From the NCBI GenBank assembly GCA_965153355.1, contig OZ231127.1, positions 6,014,001 to 6,078,000 of the forward strand: a stretch of DNA of 64,000 nt, read 5' to 3'. Positions 16,637 to 52,584 of the stretch are shown piece by piece; position 1 is the stretch's first letter, and each line of letters starts with the position of its first letter. A program made the position numbers and the translations under genes. The stretch comes from Flaccisagitta enflata. Lineage: Eukaryota; Chaetognatha; Sagittoidea; Aphragmophora. The notes below the pieces were generated by a model. The model saw only the letters and a list, made by a program, of their open reading frames with translations, was not told the origin of the DNA and did no database searches.

Positions 16637-16850
16637 GTGCGCTTGTGGCCCTCTGGGTCACGAGTTCGAGTCCCGCATTGGGCGAGTCTTTTCAACGGAG
16701 GTCGTTATTCTCAACCATGCGATGGGGCTCTAGGAGGGGTTGCCTGGTGAATTCCAGTGAAAATAGTTAGCTAGAGGGGAGGGTTGGAAGGGTGGAAGGG
16801 AGGGTATCAATGGATCCGGACAGGGGCGCCTCGAATGGTGGATCTGCGTA
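16637..16850 (+). mobile_element. tRNA-derived SINE, 3' half (B box and body)
   Basis: GGGTCACGAGTTCGAGTCCC is a typical B box/T-arm, followed by a unique body. Joined to 15871-15909 it gives one tRNA-like head. The 3' end is not certain. Confidence 0.6.
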
Positions 16851-17060
16851 ACTGCCGTTATCCTATAGTATGTATATAGTGTTAAATTGTGCTTTATTCA
16901 TCATGTTTTATGATTTTTTACTGCCAAAAGTTTTGTTTTCCCCAAATTTTCTTTTTTTTCTCTTTCTTCCTCCTTTCTTTTCCTTCCCTTTCTCCAAACC
17001 CTTTGATTATTTCCCCCCCCACGGGGGGGGGGAATACAGAACAATATACAGGCCTGGTTA
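16851..17060 (+). mobile_element. Poly-C/poly-G hairpin MITE, family D (copy 2)
   Basis: ACTGCCAAAAGTTTTGTTTT, CAAACCCTTTGATTATTT, a C9-ACG-G11 hairpin, then GAATACAG and TATACAGGCCTG. Closest to copy 1; the left end is truncated or unclear. Confidence 0.65.
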
Positions 17061-17966
17061 ACTGTGAATTGTGAACTGTGAAACATGTTATTTCGCCATG
17101 CAAACAGCGGCCAATTTTGTATTGAAGGAAGCGTCTCTCGGCGCGTCAGTAATAACGCCATAGCATGAAGGAGCGAAGATTTTCTTGGATTCCTTCATTT
17201 TCCACGTCACCGCAAATTTACACTTCATCTGAGATAAAAAGACGTAAATTCAGGGAGGAGACCATAACAAAGAAATGGCACCCAATTACCTAGGTAATAT
17301 TTTATAGAACATCATGATGCATCAGTATAGACTATAGAGGGTTTCTTCAAATGGCTTAAGAAATCTTCAAATGATTATGCAAATTGTTTTTCAGGATCCA
17401 GTATCGAAATAGAAACTAAGTAAGTAAGCATCAGAGAAATTCAATTTCAATTTTTTCAAAATTTTGACAACAATAATTCCATGATACAATTTCACTTAAC
17501 TCATGGACTCCAAACAGTAATCCTAAAAACAAGCCAGACAGTCCAACAAAGCGATGCTTCATATTAAGTAGTACATAACCACAAATCAAAATGACCTTGA
17601 AAAGTAAAACAGACTGACCTACCGACCTCCCAACCAACTAGCAGACCACAAAAATAACCTGAATGACTTTAAAAGCAAAATTAAACTCAGATGAATATTG
17701 CATAAAAATATTGGATAAACAGACTAAAATAACAGAACTAACATTTGTAGATTTAAAAGCATAGTATGGCGCATAAATAAGTCTAAGGTATTGATAAATG
17801 TCACTATTTTGTTAAAAATTGATCTTTTATTCTTGTTGTTTAATACTTGAAACTCAAACTTCTTTACTATATTCAATCTTCACAATTTGACTGAAAAGTG
17901 ACATGCAGCGTTAATATAAAGCTAATGATGTATTGGTGGCCTTGGGGCACCATCCTTCAAGCACCT
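17061..17966. other. Intergenic, nothing recognised
   Basis: AT-rich, no long ORF with protein-like composition and no clear repeat. Confidence 0.4.
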
Positions 17967-17974
17967 TGAATATC

Positions 17975-18299
17975 CAGGGGTGTATATAATTGAGCGGCTT
18001 TTGATTTTATTCCCCCTCCCTGCCTTTGATTTTCTTCTCCACGATGCGTCGCGTCGCGTTACAAAATCTTTGATTTTCTTATCCATAAAGCAATAAAGCA
18101 GTATATTATAGGTTTAAATAGTGTTAAAATGTGATGTAGTAATCAGAGACCACCATTTGGAACTACCAAAAGTTTTAAATCTTAAAAAAATTTCTTTTTT
18201 CATCTTTTTAAGCTTTTGATTTTTTTCCCCATCTCCAAACCCTTTGATTTTATTCCCCCCCCACCGGGGGGGGGGAATGCTCAACTTTATACACGCCTG
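17975..18299 (+). mobile_element. hAT-like MITE with poly-C/poly-G hairpin, family D (best-bounded copy)
   Basis: Starts CAGGGGTGTATATAATTGAG and ends CTCAACTTTATACACGCCTG, imperfect TIRs of about 20 bp. The flanks TGAATATC (17967-17974) and TGAAAATC (18300-18307) match in 7 of 8 bases, an 8-bp target duplication. Internal C8-ACC-G11 hairpin near the right end. Confidence 0.72.
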
Positions 18300-18488
18300 T
18301 GAAAATCATTTGACTTTCAACATTTTCTAAAATTTCCTTTCTATCTTCATGAAACTTTTGTAGCACCTGATTATATTAGAGTCAATACTCTTGCATACAA
18401 AACCCTGATGTAGCCAAATTTACTTTTTTACAACAAAAAATCTATGCATATCAACGGTAAAAGGGCAGAAATTAACCATGAAGAGGCA

Positions 18489-18697
18489 TTTTTAGTCGCA
18501 TGCTATGCAACCCTACACCCCATTATCCATCCATCCATCTGTCAATTAGTCAGTTGGTTGGGCAGTCCCCTTATTACTTTTTCTTCGTCTTGGAGTGTTT
18601 TTAGCTCACTGCTACTGCCTAAATGCCCGAGTGATCTTCTTGACACTGCCCCTGCCCACCTGGATGCTACCAAGGTTGCCGTGTTTCCAGCCTTGTA
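18489..18697 (+). mobile_element. Subfamily B hairpin-ended element
   Basis: Decayed head TTTTTAGTCGCATGCTATGC, ACTGCTACTGCC and CTGCCCCTGCCCACC blocks, end CCAGCCTTGTA. Confidence 0.6.
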
Positions 18698-19116
18698 CAA
18701 ACTCATTTTTTAGGCATCACAACTTTGATCTTTCCTTACTTATAGACCATATGACCAACATTAGGCTGCTTAGGGGCAATTCCTTTGTCTTTCAAAGCTG
18801 ATATATTCTTTGATCAATTTTTGCATTTATACAAATAGATACAGCATAGAACACACGTGAAATACATTGTTAAGTCGCACAGCGCAACAGGGGGCTTTGG
18901 CTGCAGAGTACGCTGAGGAGATACACTTTTCATGCTGGGACTGAAAGAAGGGCCTTTATTTTTTTGTCTTGATGTAAATAATGTACTATAAAAATTCAAG
19001 AACTGTAAATGCCCTAAAACAATTGTCATACTGTGCCTAAAAAATGGCTCATCCTTAAGGGGACCAACATTTCAAATTTTTTTCCCAAATCTGAGGCCAG
19101 ATTCAGATTCCTTGTA

Positions 19117-19260
19117 AACAAGGCCGGATACACGGCAATCCAGTCGCGGATGGTTGGGCAGGAGCAGTAGGGCAAAAACCCTTTGGAATTCAAAAATGTT
19201 ACGGACGGACCGACAGACCGACAGGGCAAGGTGTAGAGTCGCGTGTCCACGACTAGAAAT
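19117..19260 (-). mobile_element. Subfamily B hairpin-ended element
   Basis: Reverse orientation: AACAAGGCCGGATACACGGC, GGGCAGGAGCAG, ACGGACGGACCGACAGACCG, GTGTAGAGTCGCGTG and CGACTA. Confidence 0.7.
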
Positions 19261-19586
19261 TAAAAGAGATGTTATATTTTCTTTTCTCAAAATTTTGTTT
19301 TAAAGCTTGAAAAATGCAAAAAAACTCTAAAAAACCTTATCTTTCAAAAAATGCTTATTTATAAGTTTTCTTTTTATTCAAAGTTGTTCTCCTTAATTTT
19401 AAGCAATGAAACTCACTTTTTCCGCATAGAGTTTCATGAGGAATCTGAATCTGGCCTCAGTTTAGAGAAAAAATGACTTTAAAATCTTGGTCCCTTTTGA
19501 TGTGAGCCAATTTTCAAATACAATATGACAATTGTTTAAGAACATTTACAGTGCAGAAATTTATAGAATACATTACATCAAAACAA

Positions 19587-19790
19587 AACAAGGCCGGATA
19601 CACGGCTACCCCAGTCGCGTGCGGGTGGGCAGGGGCCGTATTTGAGGTCACTTGATCACTTGGGCAGGAGCAGTGAGGCCAAAGACCGCAAAAACCAAAA
19701 AAAAGTAAAGTGTGACGGACCGACGGACCGACGGACCGACGGACGGACCGACAAAGCGGGGTGTAGAGTCGCGTAGCACGCGACTAAAAA
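19587..19790 (-). mobile_element. Subfamily B hairpin-ended element
   Basis: Full copy in reverse: AACAAGGCCGGATACACGG, AGTCGCGTGCGGGTGGGCAG, a GACGGACCGACGGACC array, then GTGTAGAGTCGCGTAGCACG and CGACTAAAAA. Confidence 0.8.
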
Positions 19791-20214
19791 TCTAGGCCTC
19801 CCTCTCAGTCCACCCAATGAGAAAAATGTAGTAACCTCAGCGTACTGCAGAGCAGAGAGCTTTTGTTTTATCAGACAAGAAAATACAGAGAGTGTTGCTG
19901 GTCTTAACTTTACTTCCAACTGACCAGAAACAACAATTGGCAATGAGTAATGAGTAATGACCCTGAAAGGACTTGGGATTTTTGGTTGTTGAAAAGACCA
20001 TATTTTATAAATTATATAATGAAATTGCTCAATATTCTTCAAACAAGGCCACCCAGGGTATAGTAACATTGTCCAAATCAATATTTCAATCATTATATAG
20101 GCATTTAAGCTATTGGCCTACAGAAAGACAGGCAGATAAACAGATGAGCAGACAAATGTAGTGTCAGGGAGACAAAAATGTGGGGGCCAGGCAGCAGATA
20201 AATCAAAGTCCCAA

Positions 20215-20330
20215 AGTCTTTTGGGGAATAAAAAATTTGAACAAAAAGTAATCATTTTAGGGGTTTTTATCCCTAGGGGTATTTATTTCAGGTACCCCAG
20301 GGTGCCTTATATGTAAAAATTTAAAAAAAG
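20215..20330 (+). repeat. Fragment of foldback family F
   Basis: Shares AAAGTAATCATTTTAGGGGT, CCCTAGGGGTA and GGTACCCCAGGGTGCC with the 10-kb and 59-kb copies. Only one arm is present. Confidence 0.6.
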
Positions 20331-21017
20331 GGAAAAATAATCTTCCATGATTGTGGTTTACTATTCAAGAACAAAAAATACCAAATATGGTACCTCAATT
20401 CATTAGTGTCCACTTGTGGCCATTAAAAAAATATTTTGTTAAAACAGAATAACCATCAGTACCCAGAACAATTACCATCACAAATTATTATATTTATTAT
20501 TTTTTTTAATAAAATCACAGAACTCAATTTCTTAAATAACATTTTTTTTCATAATACAGTGGAATGTCAACCAAAGGGATTTCTTGGGACTATTAATTTT
20601 TGTCTCTTAAATCTAAAATCCCTTAAATTGAATTATTGTTTTACATCGCTTTTTTTGTTAGCTACTAATGATTACAGATCAGAGCGTAATTGAATGCGAG
20701 GCCCCTATGAAAACTGTAGCAGACCCCCTATAGCCTAGTATACTAAAGCTAAAAGTATGATTGAGGTATCATTGGAGCGTTTCTTTAGTATTGAGCCCTG
20801 ACTAAAATACAGCCCTTTAAAGGCGTAAAAATTAACTTTTTTGGGATTGTTTAAAAAAAAGCTAAATTTGATACTTTGAAGAGCTATAACCTCAGCTAGG
20901 GAACAAAATTCAAAAACCCTCTGATGGCACCATTTGTATTCTCATAAGCTTTCAAATGATCCCTTAAACATACCCATAGCTTCAACATACTGGGCTCTAG
21001 GGGGGGCTGCTCCAGTT

Positions 21018-21509
21018 ATCTTTCCTGAGTTCAAGGCAGAAAATTCATGGCAAAGGAAATTGTTTAACAATTTTTTTCTAAAAATCATTTTAAAATGCAA
21101 TATTTTTTTCAAAATCCATCAAATTTTCTTAAAAATTGAAAACAGGGATATTTCTGTTACTTGTCTTTTAAATCCAAACATCCCTTGAACAGAGGTTCCT
21201 AAAATAGAGGTTTTTAGTCACAGACATGCAACTCTATAAGAGGCTCTGTCCATTCATCCATCCATCTTTCCTGAGTTCAAGGCAGAAAATTCATGGCAAA
21301 AGAAATTGTTTAACAATTTTTTTTAAAAATCATTTTAAAATGCAAAATTTTTTTCAAAATCCATCAAATTTTCTTAAAAATTGATAACAGGGATATTTCT
21401 ATAACTCGTCTTTTAAATCCAAACATCCCTTAACCAGAGGTTCCTAAAATAGAGGTTTTTAGTCACAGACATGTAACTCTATATGAGGCTCTGACCATTC
21501 ATCCATCCG
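21018..21509. repeat. Direct tandem duplication, unit 246 bp
   Basis: The block from ATCTTTCCTGAGTTCAAGGC at 21018 recurs from 21264 with few differences and ends in both cases in GACATGCAACTCTATA-type head sequence of the hairpin-ended superfamily. Confidence 0.9.
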
Positions 21510-21864
21510 TCTGTTGGTCCATCCATAAACACTTCAAAAAGTAGGAAAACCAGGGTTTTTGTGTACATGATTGAGATGGAAAAGGGGTTGGGCATAGAGT
21601 GTGGATGGGGTTGGCTACCCCTGCCCACCCGTCTGCAACAATATTGTGACCCGCGTCACTTGTTTAACATTGGAAAAACCTGAAAAAATTCAGGATGTGA
21701 CAGTGTTGTCTCTTAAATGTAGATATCCCTTAAATAGAGGTGCCACTAAGGTGGGATTCCACAGTAGTCATTTTGATGCAACAACCTGAAAAAAATTTCC
21801 ATCTAAACTTATTGCAATTATTTGATTTCTTTATCCAGAGCCTTGGATGAAGAAACCTTTTAAA

Positions 21865-23235
21865 CCGATAATTGATACAGAAGATCTCGTCTAAACTTGA
21901 GACGATGGGGGCAAGCTTTATGGAAGAACAAATGAAGCTATGGAGCTGATATTCAGAATATAAATTGATAAAAGAATAATTTATTCCTCTTGATACTTGG
22001 TTGCCATAGAAACATATTTCCATGTATTCTCGGTAAAATTTTAATAATTTGAGAGAATTGAGTGAAGGAACATTGTTTAAAATCAAATTTACTACAACTT
22101 TCCCACAATATGTTCTGTAAGAATATCGCTAGTTTAGCCTTTGCTAGGGAGCGTATCTATGGATAACAACCCCTAGCAACCGCTAAACGAGCGACACTCT
22201 CGTAGAACATACTGTGGAAAAGTTGTTGCAAATTTTATTTCAAGCAATGCTCCCTCAAACAAGGCCAAGAGATGTCCAATAGATGCGTCCTCTTTAGACG
22301 TAAGATATTACCATACAAATTATTAAGATATACAGATATGATAATATGAAAATATAAAGATTCAGAGATAAAGAGAAAAATATAAACTGATTCCTCTCGG
22401 GGGGGGGGGGGGGGACCCTCCCCCCACGCTTCCCCCCACGCCTCCCCACCCCCCCACACCTCCCCACACCCCCCCAGCCTCATCCTCACGAAGAGACATG
22501 AAGGGACTTGGAGAGACATGAAAAGATATGGAGAGACATGAAGAGACATGAGGAGACATAAGAGACATATAGAGACACGGAGAGACACAGAGACATAAGA
22601 GACATAAAAGATATAAGAGATATAAGAGATATGAGATTTAAGCGATATAAGAGATATAAGAGATATAGATATAAGAGACATAAGAAACATATGAGACAAA
22701 GGAGACATAAGAGACATATAGGAGACAAAAGAGACAAAGAGACATAGGACACATAGGAGACATGAGAGACCTAAGATACATAAGAGAAATAAGAGATATA
22801 AGAGACATATGGGAGACATAAGAGACATACAGGAGACAAAAGAGACAAAAGAGACAGAATAGATGAAAGAGACAAAAGAAATATAAGAGACAAGAAGATA
22901 CATGAAGAGAAAAGAAGAGAAAACCTTGAAAATCATGTTTTGAAATTTTCCTATTTCATACAGACACGCAGACACGCGGACACACAGACCAAGGGACACA
23001 CCCTCTTATAGAGATGCGAGGACGCATCTAAAAATTTATCAAAATAGTGAAATTTTAGTATAAATACATAGAAATGCGTTTCTATGGCAACCAACTATCA
23101 TATGGGCAATAAAGCATCATTTTATTAGTCTAAATTCCAAATATCAATCCCCTGAGTTTATTCGTTTCCTTACAATGCTTGCCACTGTTATCTTTAGTCT
23201 AAACGAGATCAACTGTACAATTTAAATCAGACAAC
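21865..23235. repeat. Foldback element, family E (copy 2), split by a subfamily C element
   Basis: Left arm about 21865-22130 (CTCGTCTAAACTTGAG, GTTGCCATAGAAACA, CCCACAATATGTTCTG). The right arm is in two pieces: about 22195-22257 and, beyond an inserted element, about 23035-23235 (TTTCTATGGCAACC, GTCTAAACGAGATC). Confidence 0.85.
22258..23034 (-). mobile_element. Subfamily C hairpin-ended element with satellite core
   Basis: Reverse orientation: AACAAGGCCAAGAGATGTCC and AGATGCGTCCTC at one end; a C-rich block (about 22395-22490); an AGAGACATAAGAGA-type satellite; a TTCATACAGACACGCAGACA-type array; then CCCTCTTATAGAG and ATGCGAGGACGCATCTAAAA at the hairpin end. 777 bp, inserted into the right arm of a foldback repeat. 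Open frames in the satellite are artefacts. Confidence 0.85.
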
Positions 23236-25438
23236 TGAATACCACTTCTTTATTATGGTCTTCTCCCATGATTGACAGCAGTTTATCTTAAATGACCAAT
23301 AAGTCTATTTAGAAGTGCAGTGCATTCGGCAGAGGTCAAGCTCTAACTTTCAGCCTTTCAGCCCTCCCCAAACTCGTTTCGAATTCATCGACATTAATAA
23401 GCCATGTTTTAGTGCATAATGTTATTTAGCTATTCTCCCGAAATTGAAAATATCAATGCAAACATTAGCTGAAGAAGTCTCAAACTATCTATACTACCTG
23501 TAAATCAAATGGCTGAGAATAGATATTGATCACGGAGACAACGTGACTAAAACCGGCAAAACTTCCTACCAACTATTCTTTAAACAGCATTGAATAATTT
23601 TTTTTTTCAGATTTAACTAGTATCTTTCTTTTGCAAAAGAAACGCTGAAATCGCTTCTTAGGCATATTGCTGCCAAAAGAAAAAGAAACTATTTTCGTTA
23701 AGGATATTGAATATAAATACGTCAACATAGTCCTGCTTTTTCGTACAAGGAACACGGCGAAAATGAACAATATCCAATAAGAATGAGAATATCAAACATA
23801 ATTAGCATCAAAAAGAGCGAATATATCAAAACTGAAGCTTTTTTTGTTGTTTCATGATTGCAATGGAGGTAACAAACTTATTAAGATATTAATAATAATA
23901 CAATTGGGCTCGAGCGTGACATCACGGTTTTTAAAAATCGAGACTGAGAATAATAAAAATATGATGATATTAAAGAGGAAAAACATGGCGCGTTGATTAC
24001 AATTTGAGTGACACGATTAAAACTGCGCAAATGAGAAAAATGAACGATGACTGAAGCGAGGATGAAAAAAACAAAATGCATGACATCGACAATTAATGAA
24101 TTGACCAAAATAATTCTGCTTCATTGATTTTAATCCAGCGTAATCTATTTCTTTCACGGTACGAGATTTCATACATGCGGGGGAGACGATTATTCCGAAA
24201 AGGGAGAGACGACTAATCTAGGGAAGTCTTTTTTAAAACAAGATTGACATTGACATGTTTTAAAACATAGTTTGTTGAAAAAAAAAGAAAAAAGAATTAG
24301 GTCTCTGTCTCGCAAGCGCTTTACTTAACCATAGACATTTCTCGAGGGTAAACGGAAGTAAAAGAGAATATCACGGCCGAAAAAAAAATCTTTCGACCTC
24401 TGAAGCATGATGAAAGGCAACTTCCAAGCGTTGCAACACAGCTGTGAAGATTCCCTCATCACCAAAATAAACTGAGCTTTAAACTTTAATGCTTCATTAT
24501 CTAGCCCTTTCCGTAACGGCAAACAATCAATGAGAAATGAGAAAAGTTTGCAGAGGGCACCCAGAGGCCATAGCATTTCAGCACCCAAGTCGGGATTACT
24601 AAAGAATATCGTTGAATCGACAATTACACAGATCACGCTGATAAATATTTCGGTGTCAACACCCTCGCTTTAAAAATTAGATTCCTTAAGGAATAGAGTG
24701 CCCCCCCCCCCCTTTGTCCCTCCCCGTTGCAATCACTTCTCCCTCCCGTCATGGATGTATGGGAGCTAAAAAATTTGCCACATTCACCCAGTATTTCACC
24801 CGGTATTTCAAAACCGAGTCAAAACTAAAACGGACTTGAGAAACAGGGAATTAAAAAAAAAAACTTTTTTTTTACTTTTTGCCCTATTCATACATGAAAC
24901 TCTTCCATTCAAAGACTATTTTATCTTATTTCTAACATTCTAAAATTTTTTTTTCAAACTATTATTAAAATAAAAAAACAAAAAAACAAAAACTAGTTTT
25001 ATGTATAAAATCTATTCTTATTGAAAACTAACAGGATTTTCAAAACATGTCAAGACCGACTTTTACCACATCCATGGATGTGGAGGACACGGCGACCCAA
25101 AATATCTGTGTCCTTCCCCCCTTGCATAATAGGGGCGATTCAGCGGGACCACGCGAGATACACACATACGACGAGTCGAAAAACGAGTTTTGAGTCGAGA
25201 GAAACACGGCGAAGGAGACGAAAAATGGTAACGATGTATCAGAAATTTGTGAAAGAGAAAAGGGGGTGTTCATTCTTGGAATAGAACGGATAGAGGATGA
25301 TTATACAGAGAAAAACATGATTAACGCGCGTATGGCTGCATTGAAAGTTTCACGACGTCCTCTCGCATGGATGGCTGCGCGGGAAATTTTGTACGAAGTC
25401 TACACACATCCCAAATATAAAATCCATGTGTGCCGCAC
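23236..25438. other. Intergenic / ARID1 3' flank, nothing recognised
   Basis: AT-rich, no protein-like ORF. The part adjacent to 25463 may be ARID1 3' UTR if the poly(A) signal at 25439-25444 is not used. Confidence 0.4.
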
Positions 25439-25444
25439 TTTATT
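25439..25444 (-). terminator. AATAAA poly(A) signal candidate for ARID1
   Basis: AATAAA on the minus strand, 20 nt past the ARID1 stop. It would give an unusually short 3' UTR, so a more distal signal is possible. Confidence 0.4.
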
Positions 25445-25463
25445 TTTTTCATGGCGTCAATCT

Positions 25464-48750
<23,287 letters not shown>

Positions 48751-48878
48751 GGCGAATTTCTCCCGTTGCTCCTGGAGATTAATCCTTTGAAAAAGTTTTC
48801 ATCCTCGCATTTGATGGCAAGCTGCAAGAAAGAAAAACACTTATTATATAAAACGATTATGAAATATTCAATCATTGC

Positions 48879-49237
<359 letters not shown>

Positions 49238-49699
49238 CGCGAGAGCAAATACAATAGGTAATGTCTGAGGGTAGGGCGACTTCAAGGGTCAAAGGATGAG
49301 AATACAGAAGCGAGTTTGGGCTCGAAAGAAAGCTGCCAGGATTCTCAAATTTTCTCGACAAAGTGATCATTGACTAAACTTGGCTTAGGCCAAACCAAGG
49401 CGGAGAATCAGCTGATCAAACCCAGTTTAAGTCAGTTTTCCACCTCATCCTCTTTCCCTTATCCCAATCTCTTCCTCCTCATTGAGAACACGATTGAGAT
49501 GGGCCGGCTCTCAATTTTCTATCTTCGCTTGGCCGGCTCGCGGCTCCGGAAAAGCCCCTTTCTCCCTTCTCTAACCGGCCTACTCCTTCCCCTGTCGCCA
49601 AACCCATGCCGGGGTTACCCAGCATTCTCTTTTCCCGATGTCCAACACACATCTTAAATATCAATTGACAAAGATGGGCCTCATCACAACAAACAAATT

Positions 49700-49860
49700 C
49701 ATGCCGCGGTGCGGTGATATCTGATCTAATGCCGGGTACCTTCCTCCGTCCCACCCATGAAAAACATTGCCGCCATCTTGTCTTAGCGTTTCCTCCCTTG
49801 GATCCCACGAAAACAAACTGACAAAGAGTCCACATAAATGAAACAGAAAACCCGCCGTGG
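49700..49860 (-). promoter_or_regulatory. Candidate ARID1 promoter / non-coding first exon
   Basis: On the minus strand CAAGATGGCGGC (49769-49780) is a strong YY1 motif of the kind found just downstream of many start sites. It is followed by a donor GAGGAAG|GTACCC at about 49737, which could splice to the acceptor at 48821. Inference only. Confidence 0.4.
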
Positions 49861-49975
49861 ACGGGCTCGGGGTTTTTTTAGCATCTTTTTACATGCGGAT
49901 ATGCAAACTTTGCTTTATCAAGTTCTATATTATGTTTCTTTAACACACGTCCTTGCACTACAGTATTATCCATTT

Positions 49976-49976
<1 letters not shown>

Positions 49977-50035
<59 letters not shown>

Positions 50036-50815
50036 AAAAAAAAAGAGAGAGAGAGAGAGAGAAAGAGAGAGAAAGAGAGAGAAAGAGAGAGTAAGAGAGA
50101 GAAAAGAGAGAGACAGAGAGAGAAAAGAGACAGACAGAGAGAAAAGAGACAGACAGAGAGAAAAGAGACAGACAGAGAAAAAAGAGAGACAGAGAAAAAA
50201 GAGAGACAGAGAAAAGAGACAGAGAGAGAGAAAAGAGACAGAGAGAGAGAAAAGAGACAGAGAGAGAGAAAAGAGACAGAGAGAGAGAAAAGAGACAGAG
50301 AGAAAAGAGACAGACAGAGAGTAAAGAGACAGACAGAAAGAAAAGAGACAGACAGAGAGAAAAGAGACAGACAGAGAGAAAAGAGACAGACAGAGAAAAA
50401 AGAGACAGACAGAGAGAAAAGAGACAGACAGAGAGAAAAGAGACAGACAGAGAGAAAAGAGACAGACAGAGAGAAAAGAGACAGACAGAGAGAAAAGAGA
50501 CAGACAGAGAAAAGAGACAGACAGAGAGAAAAGAGACAGACAGAGAGAAAAGAGACAGACAGAGAAAAAAGAGACAGACAGAGAAAAAAGAGACAGACAG
50601 AGAGAAAAGAGACAGACAGAGAGAAAAAAGACAGACAGAGAGAAAAGAGACGGACAGAGAGAAAAGAGACAGACAGAGAGAAAAGAGACAGACAGAGAGA
50701 AAAGAGACAGACAGAGAAAAGAGACAGACAGAGAAAAGAGACAGACAGAGAGAAAAGAGACAGACAGAGAGAAAAGAGACAGACAGAAAGAAACAGAGAG
50801 AGAGAAAATGAATAC
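49977..50815. repeat. (GA)n and AGACAGACAGAGAGAAA satellite
   Basis: GA run (49977-50030), then about 35 imperfect copies of a 16-18 bp AAAAGAGACAGACAGAGAG-type unit. The 330-codon open frame here is repeat-derived. Same strand polarity as the ARID1 intronic tracts. Confidence 0.95.
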
Positions 50816-52584
50816 ACTCTTTTTTTTTAAAAGAACCTTTTATAAGTACAACAAGGCTTTGAAACGCCCTATAATTAAGAACGTCATAGTTATTTTATTA
50901 GTAGCTGTCTCTATCTCTTTTAAAGGCGGCGAAAAAAAATGACGTTCTTAAAAAAAAGAGGGTGTAATGGTTAAATCTCGCAAAAACGGATCTCAAGGGA
51001 TTTCAGTATTGACATTCCATTAAACCTTCCCTTCCCCAAAGAAATTGACCAAATATATATATATTCATTAAACATAGATTTTTTTTAAACTTTTAAGTCA
51101 CTTCATCTTTTGGTCTGAACTGATCAGGCTGTTGGTAACTCGCTTTTTCAGACGAGTGCACGCGACTGCTGCACTTTTTGGATAACAAACAACTCTACAA
51201 GCCCCTTTTGGTTTGGTCCATCAGTCTGTTCGGCACAAAGACGTTTTAACGGCTTTTTGCGTTGTATGTTTCTAAACATAAGAGAACAAACATTAGAGAG
51301 TAAACAGCTAATTCAAATGTCTTTTTGTAAAAAAAAAAGTGTCTGTATTTGTCGACTTTCTTCTAATGGTTCCGACACGCGCGACCTTGCTCTCATTGCC
51401 AACACACAAATACACACTGCTGCATAAGTCTATCAATCTGTCTCAATAAATCCATCTTTCAATAAGTTCATCCTTCAATTAGTCCATCCTTGAATCAATC
51501 TATCAATCCCTCTGACATCTTTCAGTTAAAGCTGTTGTTATCTTTAATATTTCATTTTAGGTCATTCTTAGGCGTGTTCTTGTCAGGCATACATCTATTA
51601 CAGCACTGCCCCTGCCCAACTTTCCAAGACTATCACCGTATATTTAGTTTTTTTCTTTGAAAAGCAATTACAAAAATCCGCTTATAACAAATCAAATTTG
51701 TTGGAATCCGCTGAAATGAGGTTCAACTAAACCGCAAATGTATTCATTCATGGACAAGACAAAAAAGGTCTCCTGCTCACCATTAACTTGCTAGTTAAAA
51801 ATTTTTTCGATTTGGAAGAAAAAAAAGAGAGAAAAGGAGCAAAATAGAAAAGAAGCGCGTCCAAGGCCAGATCACACTAGCAATCAATCTCACTCAGTCA
51901 AATCCAGCTGGATCGACGACGCAAACGCGCGCGCGAGGCACAAAAAAAAAAAAAAGAAAAAAAAAAAAGAAAGGAAGATTGGATGATTCATGCGTTAGCT
52001 TTAGCTTTCCTTTCCCCCTTTCTCACAAGCGCGCGCGCAGATTCTGGCTTTTGACGTGCATTTGCGGAGGGAAGGCCAAAAAAGCGTTGGCAGTGGAGAG
52101 AAGAAGGTCGCACATGTACATTGCACAGAAACGCACGTGTACTGTCACACACAAACGCACGCGCGCGCAGTTGAAGATAACAGCCGGCCCTTCAATTCAC
52201 CCTCAAACGATTTCCTTTCTTTTTTGCTCAAAGATTAAAATCGGTAAATTAGCTAAAAAAAAGTTTACATTTATATAACATGCAGAGGTCAGGAAAAAAA
52301 AAACTTGAGTTTTAATGTCAAAATTTACAATTTCTAACAGCCTTGTATTTCTACTAAACTAATGACTACATTTGGAAAATTTCAACTAATTCTTTCTTAA
52401 AAATGTATCTAAAAGTTCCTTTCTTAAAATTCACAATGTTTATAGATCTTGGATTAATAATGATCAGAAAAAAAGGTCTGAATTTCTCAAAGAATAAGCA
52501 AACAAAATTGGGTCTTTCATAAATGTGCAATGCATATCGTGCATGCGAATGAACCCCTCAACATCCCCACACCAATTCATCCAC
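50816..52584. other. Intergenic / possible ARID1 leader intron
   Basis: Includes a small palindrome (TAAGAACGTCAT and ATGACGTTCTTA at about 50876-50952), scattered TCCATCC/GTCCATC words from decayed superfamily copies, and A/G-rich runs near 51930-51980. No coding sequence seen. Confidence 0.4.

Noticed and set aside
22235-22999. 254-codon ORF on -
   Set aside because: Encoded by AGAGACATAAGAGA satellite inside a subfamily C element; periodic hydrophobic peptide, not a gene.
24325-24636. 103-codon ORF on - in the ARID1 3' flank
   Set aside because: No recognisable domain, no splice or start context, length expected by chance in AT-rich DNA.
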